Assembly (NCBI RefSeq): GCF_023349185.1
Contig: NZ_JAKIKY010000004.1
Span: 62,001 to 126,000, forward strand
Reading direction: 5' to 3'
Source: Shewanella aquimarina
GTDB lineage: Bacteria; Pseudomonadota; Gammaproteobacteria; Enterobacterales; Shewanellaceae
DNA: 64,000 nt
The position numbers and the translations under genes were made by a program. Shown in pieces: positions 1 to 8,684 of this stretch. The notes under the pieces are model-generated. The model ran no database searches and was not told the DNA's origin. It saw only the letters and a list, made by a program, of their open reading frames with translations. Numbering within the stretch: the stretch's first letter is position 1; each line of letters begins with the position of its first letter.

Positions 1-140
1 GTGCTTATGGATAAATCACTAACGCTTCCGATGGTACATCCTGTACCCCGAAAGCTAATCGGGCATCCATGCCCGATTCACGTGATTTATTCCAACGCCC
101 TTCGGCAACTTCGATGGGGATTCCCTGTAGCCACAACCTG
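1..140 (-). repeat. Left copy of inverted structured repeat flanking the STAND gene
   Basis: The reverse complement of this segment aligns with 5374-5510. Shared blocks include TCCCCATCGAAGTTGCCG, ATGGAT, CCATCGGAAGCGT and ATAAGC. Two hairpins are present in both copies, but their stems differ. In this copy (reverse-complement reading) hairpin A is AATCGGGCA-TGGA-TGCCCGATT and hairpin B is GGTACA-GGA-TGTACC. Loops and flanks are conserved while stems change on both sides, so the fold appears to be conserved. Together with the right copy it brackets the 4.9-kb A+T-rich gene in inverted orientation. Confidence 0.7.
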
Positions 141-280
141 CATTGAAGCAAATAAGTAAAAGTTTACTCTGATCCGACTATTCAAATCTATTTTTGTTCG
201 CAACTTTGTTGGGGGGAGACCATCGTATGGACTTGGTTCGTAGTGAGGATTATTAATGTTTATATTTTAAATAAGTAATT

Positions 281-302
281 GTTGTATTTAAATTTGTACA
301 AC
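281..302. promoter_or_regulatory. Dyad upstream of STAND gene, possible operator
   Basis: GTTGTA and TACAAC form a perfect 6-bp dyad around an A+T-rich 10-bp centre, about 175 bp upstream of the STAND start. It could be an operator or promoter element, or chance in A+T-rich DNA. Confidence 0.25.
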
Positions 303-477
303 GAAAGTACGACTGAAAGCCTCTAGACAGTCTTGCTAGGTACCTGTATTTTAAACTGTATTAATAATATTCAGCAGGGATGAGTGTAAGCTGTTCTGGA
401 TGTGTGGGCTAATAAAAATAGCGATATATTTCAGTTGGTTCGTTAGGGTTGGTGAATTTTACTTATAGAGATTAGAT

Positions 478-3400
478 ATGATACAAGAATTAGAATATCC
501 GAGCATGAACTCAATTTTTAATTGTCATGATGTTGAATATGGAATTAGAAGAGACTCGCAAATAGAAACAATAAAGCATTATCTAAAAGAAAATCAGGTT
601 TTATACTTGAATGCATCTTCTTCAATTGGAAAAACAACTATATTAAAGCAGGTGTTTGAAGAACTAAAGTATGATTCTATTTCTCTTTTTATTAATAAAG
701 AAAGAGTTGGATTTATTAATGATGTGGAAGTGTATAAAGATCTTTATATTCAAATTAAAACTTATATGGGGAACTTTACACAGCAAGATGTGAGCAAAGA
801 TGTTTCTAAAAGTGATCTAGAAAAGCTAATATCAACTTTAAGTTATCATTTAAAGTACAATGGAAAGGTTGTCTATTTCATATTTGATGGTGTGTATTCT
901 TTTGAAAACAATGATAACAATTTTCTTGCTGAGTTTTTTTTGATGCTCCCAACTGATGTGAATTATAAATACTTGATAAGTAGAGATGATTCTAAAAAGA
1001 GTGTTGGTGTCACATCTAAAAAGTGTCATGACTATAGTTTAAGTGTTTTTTCTCTAGAGGAAATTAAGCTATGTTTGCCAAATGTTGATGATACTACAAT
1101 AGTTTTGATAAGAGAGTCATTTGGTTCTTCGCCAGAAACTATATCATTTATAAAAGACATGGTTGAACGTGGAATAGAAATTGATGATATATTTAGTGAT
1201 TCCAATGATGACATTCAGTGTTTGTATGAAAATGAATGGAGTAGAACGGTAAGAAGTGATTTCGTTAGAGACTTGATTGGTATTTGCTCTTATTCAGTTG
1301 ATGCAGTTTCTTTAGTGGAAGTTGGTATTGCTTTAGATGCTACCGAGAAAGATTTAATAGAGGTTCTAAATGGATTGACTTTTTTAAAGCTTGAGGATGA
1401 GTTAATTGTTTTTAAGTCTAATGCTATTTTGAATTTTTGTAAGAAGAAAGTTTCCGATAACAAACATAAGTATATAGATATACTTTTGGGGTTGACTCGT
1501 GATAATTTTGATTCTTTAAACTCATCTAAAACTGCACATTATCTTTTTGAAAAAAATGAGTTTGACAAAGTATTGGGTGTTATTAGTGATGAGCATATAT
1601 CTAATAGGTATCAAAAATCAAAGTCATTTAATGAAGTTCATAAGATAATTAACTTTGGAATTAAAGCTTGTGAAAAACTAGATATAAAAGATAAGTTTAT
1701 AAAGTATAAGTATTTAAAAAGTGGGTTGTCTAGTATCTATAACTCTGAATTGATGGCGCAACAACTGAAATGTCACATTGTTGCTGGTGAGTCTGCACTG
1801 GCCATAAGGCTTATTCAGAAAGCTCGTTCGGAAGAAGAGATGTTACAGCTGTATTGTATATACGCCATGTCAAAAATTAAAGAAGGAGTCGGTATAGAGG
1901 ATAGTTTATACAATAAAATAGATTACTTGTTTGATAAAATCGATGTTGATGAACTAGGTCCTGAAAGAGTGGTAGATATTTGTGCTGATCTTCTTCCAAT
2001 AATGCCTGATAAAGCTTTGATTTTAATTAACAAATTGGATTCTTTAGGGCAGGCTGGGCAGAATAAGTCAGACTTTGCATTTCTCAATTTGTCTTTATTG
2101 AGTTTGCAGCGTCATGGGGATAATTTTACAACAGATATCAGCAAGGAAAACTCAAGAGATTTAACTCGTTCTACTATTATTGAAAATATAAAAGGCTTAA
2201 ATAAGGATGCAACTCCTGATAGTTTGTTGGAATTTTTTAGTAAGTTTCCAGAAAGTGGAGACCGTATATTTCTTTATAGAGCTTGGCTTAAAAATAACAA
2301 AGAAAATCAAAATGCAGTGATTATTTTAGGAAAGGTAATGGATGAAATTATAGAATCAATAGAGTTTTCTATTGACGCTTCGTTGTTTCAAGATATTACC
2401 GAGTGCCTTAATTTTTCTGAATTAGAAAATAATGATGATGTTGTCAATAAAATAAAGTCGCAACTTAATACTCTTAAAAAGAAAGGTCCAACAGTTGACT
2501 ATTGCAGGCTTGTTTTAAATATAATAACCCAAGAGAGGAGTTTAGACAAAAAGGTTGAGACCCTAAATGACTTGGTAAAATACATTGATTCTGTAAAAGA
2601 TTTATCTGTTAAACTTACTTGCTTGTCTCATATCTGTGGTTTTGAAAAGTTTAATAAAATATCAAACATCATACTTGATTGCCATAAAACAAAGCAGGAT
2701 ACTTTTAAAACAATAATAGAGTCAGATGCTCTTCATATCGAAATATTGAAAGAGTCTATAGCTGCCGAATCAAAGTATGATATAGATAATGCTATTTTTT
2801 GGTGTGAAAGTTTCAATAATTCAATTAGGGTTAACAAAGGTAAGTCTATTGCACTTTATAGTTATCTTAAAAATATTGAATTGATTAAAAATCATAAATC
2901 AGTAAATGACTTGGTATCAATTGTAAGATCAATTTCTGATGAAGAGTATAGAGAGGATTTGTATTATTTAGTTGTTGAAAAGTATAAATATTTTTCACCA
3001 TCAAAGAAAAATACAGATAAGCTTATAAAGTTTTTTAAAAGAATACATAACAACTACGTTAAATCAAGGTGTTTGATAATGCTTTATTGTGAGGCGTTAG
3101 AGCTTGGTGTTATTAAAAGTGAAAGTTATGTTGTTGATTGCATAAATGACGCTATTTCTAATTGTGATGGTGATGACAATAAGTCTGAGTTGAGGTTTTA
3201 TGCTTGTGAAATGCTATTCAAATTTGATAGGGATGTTTCGCTTTCATTTAAAGAGAAAGCAATTGAGGTTGTAGAAGAAACTGGATATTCAAACGAAGGG
3301 CAGATTGATTTTAAAATATATACAATCGAGTTGGCAATCAGAAGTCTTTATATATTATCTAGAGTTAATGAAGATTCGGTAGAAGATTTTGATTTTATAG

Positions 3401-5346
3401 TGAAATCGATATTAACGATTAATAGTGATATAAAAAAATCGCGACTTTTTTCTCGGTTAGTTTCATCTTATCAAAAAAGTGATAAAGACAGTTATAGTAA
3501 GAAAATAATTGAGAATCATATCGTTCCCATTTTAGAGAAAAACTCTAAAACCGCTGGAAAGGAATTCTTAATCATCTTGTTTTATACCCTTCCAGTTATA
3601 AATGTATATGATGATGATATTTTTTTATATTGGTTTAATAAAGCTCCTAAGGGCACTGGTAGAATTATGGATAAGATGATCAATGTGACAATTGATTATT
3701 TATATAATGATTGTATTATTGGTGATCCTTATGATTCCATTAAGAATAAATATACTATTGGTTATCGTGACTTAATTCGAGTCTTGAAGTTAATAAGTTT
3801 GATACGGGAGGATGGAAATCAGTTTTTTGAAATTAGAAGGGTTTTAGCTGCAATTAAAGGTCTTAGAAAAAAGAGTAAGATTAGTAAAACTCAAGAAGAT
3901 GAACTTCTGGGAAGTCTCATTCGGGAATATATTGATACTTTCCCTAAACAAGGAGGGATTTCTCATTTTGGTTATAAAATATTGTTTTTATCTGAAATTA
4001 AAAGTATGTCAGATGATCTTGTCGATGAGTCTTGGGATGAACTCATTTCTATGGCGAGGCAGGTTAACAATATATCTGATCGTTCGTTTGTTATTTCTCA
4101 GATTTCAAGTAATTTACCTGAATCTCATCAATTAAAAAGGAAGGCTCTTTTTCAAGAGTCAGTATCTTTAATAGAAAGGTTGTCTTCAAGTATAGAAAAG
4201 GTAAATAGATATAAAGTTGTTTGTGATAATTATCGAAGTTTCGATAAAGCAAGTGTTAAAGATAATTTGAAGAAAGCGTTTATGATTTGTAATGATAGTC
4301 ACCAAAGGATTAATTCTTCAACAAACTTAGAAATAATAGATATGATAAATTCCTATGGTGATGCATTTTCTTCGTCTTTAGTAAATATGCTTGATAATGA
4401 CCCTGCGAGAAAAAAGTCTATCGAAGACAGCATGAAAAAGCGAAAAAATGAAGAAGAATTAAAGAAAAGGTTTCAAAGTAATCAAGATTTATCTAAAGAA
4501 GATAAAAGCTCAGATCTTACCGATTTACTTTGGAAGCAGTTAGCTATAGTTAATTCAAATTGTGGCCACGTGCCAAAGTTATTTAATGTACAAAGCTATA
4601 TTAATTCTTTGGATTATTCTGACGTAGATGGACTTTATAAAGTTCTAAGTTACTACATTCATTCGCTATATGTAATAAATCCTTCTCGATCGAAAGTGCT
4701 AGAGACTATTAGACCTTTGTTTGATATCTTCTCGTCTATTATATTGGTTTTTGATGCTATATTTAGTGAGGCTGAACGTTGTGATAATTTGGAACTGGTT
4801 TCTAATGACAGCGATGAAAAGTCAGTAGTTATATCTGAAGGGCAAGGTGAAAATGCTTTGAAGTTTATTAAGGAATGGTTTGGGAATTCTAATAATAAAG
4901 TGTTAACTATTGTTGACCCATATTTGCATGTTGAGGATTTTGAGTTTATAGCTAATGTCATATCCAAAGATCCAAATGTAGACTTGATAATTGTTACAAG
5001 TTTAGAGTCATGTAAGAAGTTGGAAGCTGATGGTGATTTGGAAGACAGATTCTCTCAATTTTGGGAAGATAATATTAGTAGGACTTCACCACCATCAATT
5101 GATTTTATCTTTATTAGTTGTGGAGATAGCAAATCTTTTCCTATACATGATCGTTGGTGGCTCTCCGGGGCTAACGTGGTTGAATGCGGTACTTCAATTA
5201 GCGGTTTTGGAAACAGAGTTTCTAAAATCAGAGTTCTTACGGCAGAAGAAGCATCCGAGATCGATGCAGCTATTTCACCATATATTATGATGAAAAAGAG
5301 ATTTAGAGGTGACGAGAAAGTTAAGTATAAGCTGGTTAGAATCTAA
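478..5346 (+). CDS. Giant STAND-type P-loop NTPase with phospholipase-D-like C-terminus; candidate defence protein
   Basis: This is a 1622-residue protein I cannot assign to a named family. Seen: a P-loop NTPase at about residues 20-240, with a Walker A variant NASSSIGKTT (45-54), a Walker B VVYFIFDG (131-138) and a sensor-like ISRD (167-170). A winged-helix-like stretch follows (about 260-330). Residues 340-1430 look like a long helical repeat region. The C-terminal ~165 residues carry VDPYL (1479-1483) and HDRWW (1557-1561), followed by ECGTSISGFG. That is the pattern of single-motif PLD-like domains. The order sensor NTPase, long repeat solenoid and terminal effector is that of STAND immune ATPases. 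Known Avs proteins usually carry the effector at the N-terminus, so this order is unusual. The gene is strikingly A+T-rich next to its neighbours and is bracketed by inverted repeats, which suggests horizontal transfer. It stands alone. An immune role is inference. Confidence 0.7.
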   Translation: MIQELEYPSMNSIFNCHDVEYGIRRDSQIETIKHYLKENQVLYLNASSSIGKTTILKQVFEELKYDSISLFINKERVGFINDVEVYKDLYIQIKTYMGNFTQQDVSKDVSKSDLEKLISTLSYHLKYNGKVVYFIFDGVYSFENNDNNFLAEFFLMLPTDVNYKYLISRDDSKKSVGVTSKKCHDYSLSVFSLEEIKLCLPNVDDTTIVLIRESFGSSPETISFIKDMVERGIEIDDIFSDSNDDIQCLYENEWSRTVRSDFVRDLIGICSYSVDAVSLVEVGIALDATEKDLIEVLNGLTFLKLEDELIVFKSNAILNFCKKKVSDNKHKYIDILLGLTRDNFDSLNSSKTAHYLFEKNEFDKVLGVISDEHISNRYQKSKSFNEVHKIINFGIKACEKLDIKDKFIKYKYLKSGLSSIYNSELMAQQLKCHIVAGESALAIRLIQKARSEEEMLQLYCIYAMSKIKEGVGIEDSLYNKIDYLFDKIDVDELGPERVVDICADLLPIMPDKALILINKLDSLGQAGQNKSDFAFLNLSLLSLQRHGDNFTTDISKENSRDLTRSTIIENIKGLNKDATPDSLLEFFSKFPESGDRIFLYRAWLKNNKENQNAVIILGKVMDEIIESIEFSIDASLFQDITECLNFSELENNDDVVNKIKSQLNTLKKKGPTVDYCRLVLNIITQERSLDKKVETLNDLVKYIDSVKDLSVKLTCLSHICGFEKFNKISNIILDCHKTKQDTFKTIIESDALHIEILKESIAAESKYDIDNAIFWCESFNNSIRVNKGKSIALYSYLKNIELIKNHKSVNDLVSIVRSISDEEYREDLYYLVVEKYKYFSPSKKNTDKLIKFFKRIHNNYVKSRCLIMLYCEALELGVIKSESYVVDCINDAISNCDGDDNKSELRFYACEMLFKFDRDVSLSFKEKAIEVVEETGYSNEGQIDFKIYTIELAIRSLYILSRVNEDSVEDFDFIVKSILTINSDIKKSRLFSRLVSSYQKSDKDSYSKKIIENHIVPILEKNSKTAGKEFLIILFYTLPVINVYDDDIFLYWFNKAPKGTGRIMDKMINVTIDYLYNDCIIGDPYDSIKNKYTIGYRDLIRVLKLISLIREDGNQFFEIRRVLAAIKGLRKKSKISKTQEDELLGSLIREYIDTFPKQGGISHFGYKILFLSEIKSMSDDLVDESWDELISMARQVNNISDRSFVISQISSNLPESHQLKRKALFQESVSLIERLSSSIEKVNRYKVVCDNYRSFDKASVKDNLKKAFMICNDSHQRINSSTNLEIIDMINSYGDAFSSSLVNMLDNDPARKKSIEDSMKKRKNEEELKKRFQSNQDLSKEDKSSDLTDLLWKQLAIVNSNCGHVPKLFNVQSYINSLDYSDVDGLYKVLSYYIHSLYVINPSRSKVLETIRPLFDIFSSIILVFDAIFSEAERCDNLELVSNDSDEKSVVISEGQGENALKFIKEWFGNSNNKVLTIVDPYLHVEDFEFIANVISKDPNVDLIIVTSLESCKKLEADGDLEDRFSQFWEDNISRTSPPSIDFIFISCGDSKSFPIHDRWWLSGANVVECGTSISGFGNRVSKIRVLTAEEASEIDAAISPYIMMKKRFRGDEKVKYKLVRI

Positions 5347-5373
5347 ATGTCATCATGAACAGATACGGTAGAA

Positions 5374-5510
5374 GCTACAGTTAGTCCCCATCGAAGTTGC
5401 CGGAGTGGATAGCAGAAAATGGCGTGAGACTCACATGGATGTGAGGCTAGCTTCCGGGGGGCTTGGATGCCCCATCGGAAGCGTCAGTCATTTTCAATAA
5501 GCCACGTAGG
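5374..5510 (+). repeat. Right copy of inverted structured repeat flanking the STAND gene
   Basis: This aligns with the reverse complement of 1-140. Hairpin A here is CTCACA-TGGA-TGTGAG, and hairpin B is GGGGC, a TTGGAT loop, then GCCCC. The stems differ from the left copy while the TGGA/GGATG loop sequence and the distal block CCATCGGAAGCGT are kept. It begins about 30 bp after the STAND stop codon and leads directly into the hairpin array. Confidence 0.7.
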
Positions 5511-5544
5511 GATCACAACTTCGTCTGGGGCGGCACGGGGAGAT

Positions 5545-5882
5545 GCAAGAGGGGGATTGCTGGAGATCCCCCTCTTGCCCTGGTGTGGAACGGAGTTCCA
5601 CGACTTACCTCGGCCGTAAGGCCGCACATTTACAGCTGTGGGATGGAATCCCACGACGTTAATCCAAACGAAGTTTGGAAAACGTAATTCAGGCCGAAAG
5701 GCTACATATACTTTGGTGTGGAACGGAGTTCCACGACTTTTATCCAAACGGAGTTTGGAAAATCAGTATCCGGCCGTAAGGCCGCAAACCGGCGTCAGCC
5801 ATCCCAAACGAAGTTTGGATAAACCATCAACATGACGTTAGTCATCAAAAAGTTATTTAAACCATTGTTAACTGACAATGGT
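5545..5882. repeat. Array of about eleven short perfect hairpins
   Basis: Successive hairpins, with stem/loop/stem positions: 5545-5578 (13-bp stem), 5585-5601 (GTGGAAC-GGA-GTTCCAC), 5611-5624 (CGGCC-GTAA-GGCCG), 5638-5654 (GTGGGAT-GGA-ATCCCAC), 5663-5679 (TCCAAAC-GAA-GTTTGGA), a GCC-GAAA-GGC hairpin at 5693-5702, 5718-5734 (repeat of the second), 5743-5759 (TCCAAAC-GGA-GTTTGGA), 5771-5784 (CGGCC-GTAA-GGCCG), 5804-5818 (CCAAAC-GAA-GTTTGG), 5832-5845 (ATGAC-GTTA-GTCAT) and 5861-5882 (8-bp stem). Nearly all small loops are GNA or GNNA, mostly closed by C-G. There is no open frame of merit. The array ends about 50 bp before mpl. Confidence 0.8.
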
Positions 5883-5935
5883 GACACGAATCGTTAGAAT
5901 AACCCCCAGATTATTCCTATCCAGAGCCAACCCCA

Positions 5936-7318
5936 ATGCATGTACATATCTTAGGGATCTGCGGCACCTTTATGGGTGGTCTCGCACTCCTTGCTCGCGC
6001 TAACGGTCACAAGGTCACGGGCAGCGATGCCAACGTCTATCCGCCCATGAGCACTCAGCTCGAGGAGCAGGGGATAGAACTGATCCAGGGCTTCGACCCA
6101 AGTCAGCTGGGGCAAAACGAGGACGAGGCGCCGGATCTGGTGGTGATAGGTAATGCCATGAGTCGTGGCAATCCCTGTGTCGAGGCTGTGCTGAATCGTG
6201 GCCTGAAATATACCTCCGGGCCACAGTTTCTGGCCGAACATATTCTGCCCAATCGTTGGGTGCTGGCGGTGTCGGGTACCCATGGTAAGACATCGACCTC
6301 CAGCATGCTGGCGTGGATCTTAGAAGATTGCGGCTATGCGCCGGGCTTCCTGATAGGCGGCGTACCGCAAAACTTTGGCGTGTCGGCGCGCCTGGGCGAC
6401 TCGCCGTTTTTCGTGGTGGAGGCGGACGAGTATGACAGCGCCTTCTTCGACAAGCGCTCTAAGTTTGTCCACTATCAGCCGCGCACTTTGGTGATCAATA
6501 ACCTGGAGTTCGATCACGCCGATATCTTCGATGATTTAAAAGCGATCCAGCGTCAGTTTAATCACGTAATAAGAACAGTACCGGGTCAGGGCAAGGTTAT
6601 CTGGCCATCCGCCAGCGACGCGGTGCGCGAGGTGATCGACATGGGCTGCTGGAGCGAGCAGGAGACCTTTAACCTGGTGGCGGGTAGCCCAGGTTGGTAC
6701 AGCGAGCTGCTGAGCGAGGATGGCCACAGCTTCGAGCTCTTCTTCGACGGTGAGTCCCAGGGCGTGCTCGACTGGTCACTCATCGGTCAGCACAACGTGG
6801 AAAACGCCACCATGGCGATCGCCGCGGCCCGTCACGTGGGCGTCAAGCCTGCGGCGGCTATCGAGGCGTTGACCCGCTTCGCGCCGCCAAAGCGTCGCAT
6901 GGAGCTTATCGGCACTGTCAGTGATATCGCCGTGTATGACGACTTTGCTCACCACCCGACGGCGATTGCCACCACGCTACAGGGCTGCCGCGCCAAGGTG
7001 GGTGAAGGTCGCATCATAGTTGTGCTGGAGCCTCGCTCTAACACCATGAAACGCGGCGTGCACAAGGATACCCTGGCGGGGTCCATGGCGCTGGCCGATG
7101 CAGCCTACCTGTATCAGGCGGACAACATCGACTGGGACGTGGAAGCGGCGATGGCCAAGGCCGAGTTGCCTGTGACTGTGCTATACCAGATAGATGAGCT
7201 GGTCGAGACCGTGGCCGCGGCGGCGAGGCCCGGCGACACCATAATCGTGATGAGCAACGGCGGCTTCGGTGGCCTACACGGCAAGTTGCTGCACAAGCTG
7301 GAACAGAACAAGGCATGA
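5936..7318 (+). CDS. mpl: UDP-N-acetylmuramate:L-Ala-gamma-D-Glu-meso-DAP ligase (murein peptide recycling)
   Basis: Mpl is a cytoplasmic Mur-family ligase. It joins recycled tripeptide (L-Ala-gamma-D-Glu-meso-diaminopimelate) to UDP-MurNAc, returning cell wall peptide to precursor synthesis. The 460 residues match the family length. The N-terminus MHVHILGICGTFMGG is a typical Mpl Rossmann start. The ATP-binding loop is GTHGKTSTSS near residue 115, followed by the Mur central-domain signatures VVEADEYDSAFFDKR and NNLEFDHADIF. The C-terminal domain has YDDFAHHPTA. The ATG at 5936 was chosen because the conserved N-terminus begins there. It is the first gene of normal composition after the A+T-rich insert and lies 47 bp before ubiX on the same strand. 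Confidence 0.95.
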   Translation: MHVHILGICGTFMGGLALLARANGHKVTGSDANVYPPMSTQLEEQGIELIQGFDPSQLGQNEDEAPDLVVIGNAMSRGNPCVEAVLNRGLKYTSGPQFLAEHILPNRWVLAVSGTHGKTSTSSMLAWILEDCGYAPGFLIGGVPQNFGVSARLGDSPFFVVEADEYDSAFFDKRSKFVHYQPRTLVINNLEFDHADIFDDLKAIQRQFNHVIRTVPGQGKVIWPSASDAVREVIDMGCWSEQETFNLVAGSPGWYSELLSEDGHSFELFFDGESQGVLDWSLIGQHNVENATMAIAAARHVGVKPAAAIEALTRFAPPKRRMELIGTVSDIAVYDDFAHHPTAIATTLQGCRAKVGEGRIIVVLEPRSNTMKRGVHKDTLAGSMALADAAYLYQADNIDWDVEAAMAKAELPVTVLYQIDELVETVAAAARPGDTIIVMSNGGFGGLHGKLLHKLEQNKA

Positions 7319-7365
7319 GTCTAGCCAGTCGGGCTTAGACTCGGGTCTTCAACGAAGAGAGAGAT

Positions 7366-8025
7366 ATGAATTATCCCAAGCGGGCCAAGGCGATCAGCCT
7401 GGCCTGGACCGGCGCCAGCGGGGCGCCATATGGACTTAAGTTATTGCAGTGTCTGCTGATGGCGGATTATCAGGTGTTTCTGATGATCTCCAGCGCGGCG
7501 CGTGTGGTGCTGGCTACCGAACACGGCTTGCAGCTCAGTGCTAACGGCGACAAGGCTAAGGAGCAACTGCTGGCGCTGTTTGCCGAGCAGGGGCTAAAGC
7601 CAACAGGTGAATTGCATGTGCTGGGCAAGGAGGAGTGGTTCTCGCCACCAGCCTCTGGCTCGGCGGCGCCCAAACAGATGGTGATCTGCCCCTGTAGCAC
7701 GGGCACCCTGGCGGCGGTGGCCACCGGCATGAGCAATAGCCTGCTAGAGCGCGCCGCCGATGTGGTGCTCAAGGAGCGTGGCCAGCTGATCTTAGTACCC
7801 AGAGAAACCCCCTTTAGCAGCATACACTTAGAGCATATGCTGTCACTTTCGCGCCTGGGAGCCACCATAATGCCGGCGGCGCCGGGCTTTTATCATGATC
7901 CCAAATCGATTGAAGATCTGGTAGACTTCATGGTCGCTCGGATTTTAGACCATCTGGGTGTCGACCACGGGTTAACCAAGCGTTGGGGCTATGATAAGCA
8001 CAGTGCCGACAACCGCGACAATTAA
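7366..8025 (+). CDS. ubiX: Flavin prenyltransferase UbiX
   Basis: UbiX attaches a dimethylallyl group to FMN to make prenylated FMN, the cofactor of the UbiD decarboxylase in ubiquinone synthesis. The N-terminal [14 protein letters not shown] is the family FMN-binding loop. [19 protein letters not shown] and [16 protein letters not shown] are characteristic later blocks. At 219 residues it is slightly longer than the E. coli enzyme. The start at 7366 is preceded by GAGAGAG. It lies between mpl and hpt, with 18 bp to hpt, so co-transcription is likely. Confidence 0.93.
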   Translation: MNYPKRAKAISLAWTGASGAPYGLKLLQCLLMADYQVFLMISSAARVVLATEHGLQLSANGDKAKEQLLALFAEQGLKPTGELHVLGKEEWFSPPASGSAAPKQMVICPCSTGTLAAVATGMSNSLLERAADVVLKERGQLILVPRETPFSSIHLEHMLSLSRLGATIMPAAPGFYHDPKSIEDLVDFMVARILDHLGVDHGLTKRWGYDKHSADNRDN

Positions 8026-8043
8026 CACAAATTTGAGAAGAGT

Positions 8044-8574
8044 ATGAAACACACTACCGAAGTGATGATCTCGGCAGATGAGATTGAACAACAACTGGAT
8101 ATCCTGGCAGCGCAGATCAATGCCCATTACGCCAACAGCGAACGCCTGCTAATGGTTGGCCTGCTGAAGGGGTCTGTGGTCTTTATGGCCGACCTCTGCC
8201 GCCGCATCAAGGGCCACGTTGAGATCGATTTCATGTCGGTATCCAGCTACGGCAACGCCATGACCAGCTCGCGCGACGTGAAGATCCTAAAGGATGTACA
8301 GTCGGATATCGAAGGCCGTGACGTGTTGATCGTCGAAGACCTGATCGATTCGGGTAACACCCTGAACAAGGTGCGCGAGATGCTACTGCTGCGCGAACCT
8401 AAGAGTCTGGCCCTCTGTACCTTGCTGGACAAGCCAGAGCGTCGCGAGGTTGATGTACCGGTAGACTTTATCGGCTTCACCATCCCCGATGAGTTTATCG
8501 TCGGCTATGGTATCGACTATGCCGAGCAGTATCGTAACCTGCCTTACATAGCGAAAGTCGTACCCTTAGATTAA
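8044..8574 (+). CDS. hpt: Hypoxanthine phosphoribosyltransferase
   Basis: Hpt salvages hypoxanthine (and guanine) to IMP/GMP using PRPP in the cytoplasm. The 176-residue length agrees with bacterial Hpt. The PRPP-binding loop is [14 protein letters not shown] (about residues 95-108). The early block [16 protein letters not shown] and late block [17 protein letters not shown] are family signatures. It is 18 bp downstream of ubiX and is followed by a clear intrinsic terminator at 8596-8630, which ends the mpl-ubiX-hpt run. Confidence 0.95.
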   Translation: MKHTTEVMISADEIEQQLDILAAQINAHYANSERLLMVGLLKGSVVFMADLCRRIKGHVEIDFMSVSSYGNAMTSSRDVKILKDVQSDIEGRDVLIVEDLIDSGNTLNKVREMLLLREPKSLALCTLLDKPERREVDVPVDFIGFTIPDEFIVGYGIDYAEQYRNLPYIAKVVPLD

Positions 8575-8595
8575 TCGCGCCTTAGTTAAGATCTT

Positions 8596-8630
8596 AAACT
8601 CCTGCTTTGTGCGGGAGTTTTTGTTTTTTC
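8596..8630 (+). terminator. Intrinsic terminator after hpt
   Basis: AAACTCCTGC pairs with GCGGGAGTTT (one wobble) around TTTGT and is followed by a T-rich run. Confidence 0.85.
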
Positions 8631-8684
8631 ATATCAATAGCAATAGCAATACCAATTTCAAGATCAGGATAACGGAAGTCACTA

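Larger units (their letters stand above)
1..477. other. Gene-free left flank of the STAND gene
   Basis: No credible gene is seen. Bases 1-140 hold a structured repeat that recurs inverted at about 5374-5510 (separate entry). Bases 150-175 carry a small imperfect dyad around AAGTAAAAGTTTACTC. From about 230 the base composition becomes very A+T-rich and continues so into the gene. A dyad lies at 281-302. The start codon of the STAND gene at 478 has only a weak GAG-type ribosome site just upstream. Confidence 0.6.
5347..5935. other. Gene-free region between STAND gene and mpl
   Basis: It contains the right structured repeat and the hairpin array, listed separately. The short open frames that cross it follow the palindromes on both strands and have no ribosome sites, so I do not call them genes. 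The mpl promoter must lie in or just after the last hairpins; no clear -10/-35 pair is seen. Confidence 0.6.

Noticed and set aside
478..5346. Naming the STAND protein as a known Avs type
   Set aside because: The N-terminus is already the NTPase, the Walker A is unusual (NASSSIGKTT), and similarity to any Avs type cannot be shown by eye.
5463..5835. Several 65-87 codon open frames in the hairpin array
   Set aside because: They occur on both strands, follow the palindromes, lack ribosome sites and translate to repeated fragments.
5545..5882. Integron attC sites or CRISPR
   Set aside because: No long bulged attC stems with conserved core boxes, no integrase, and no regular repeat-spacer pattern.
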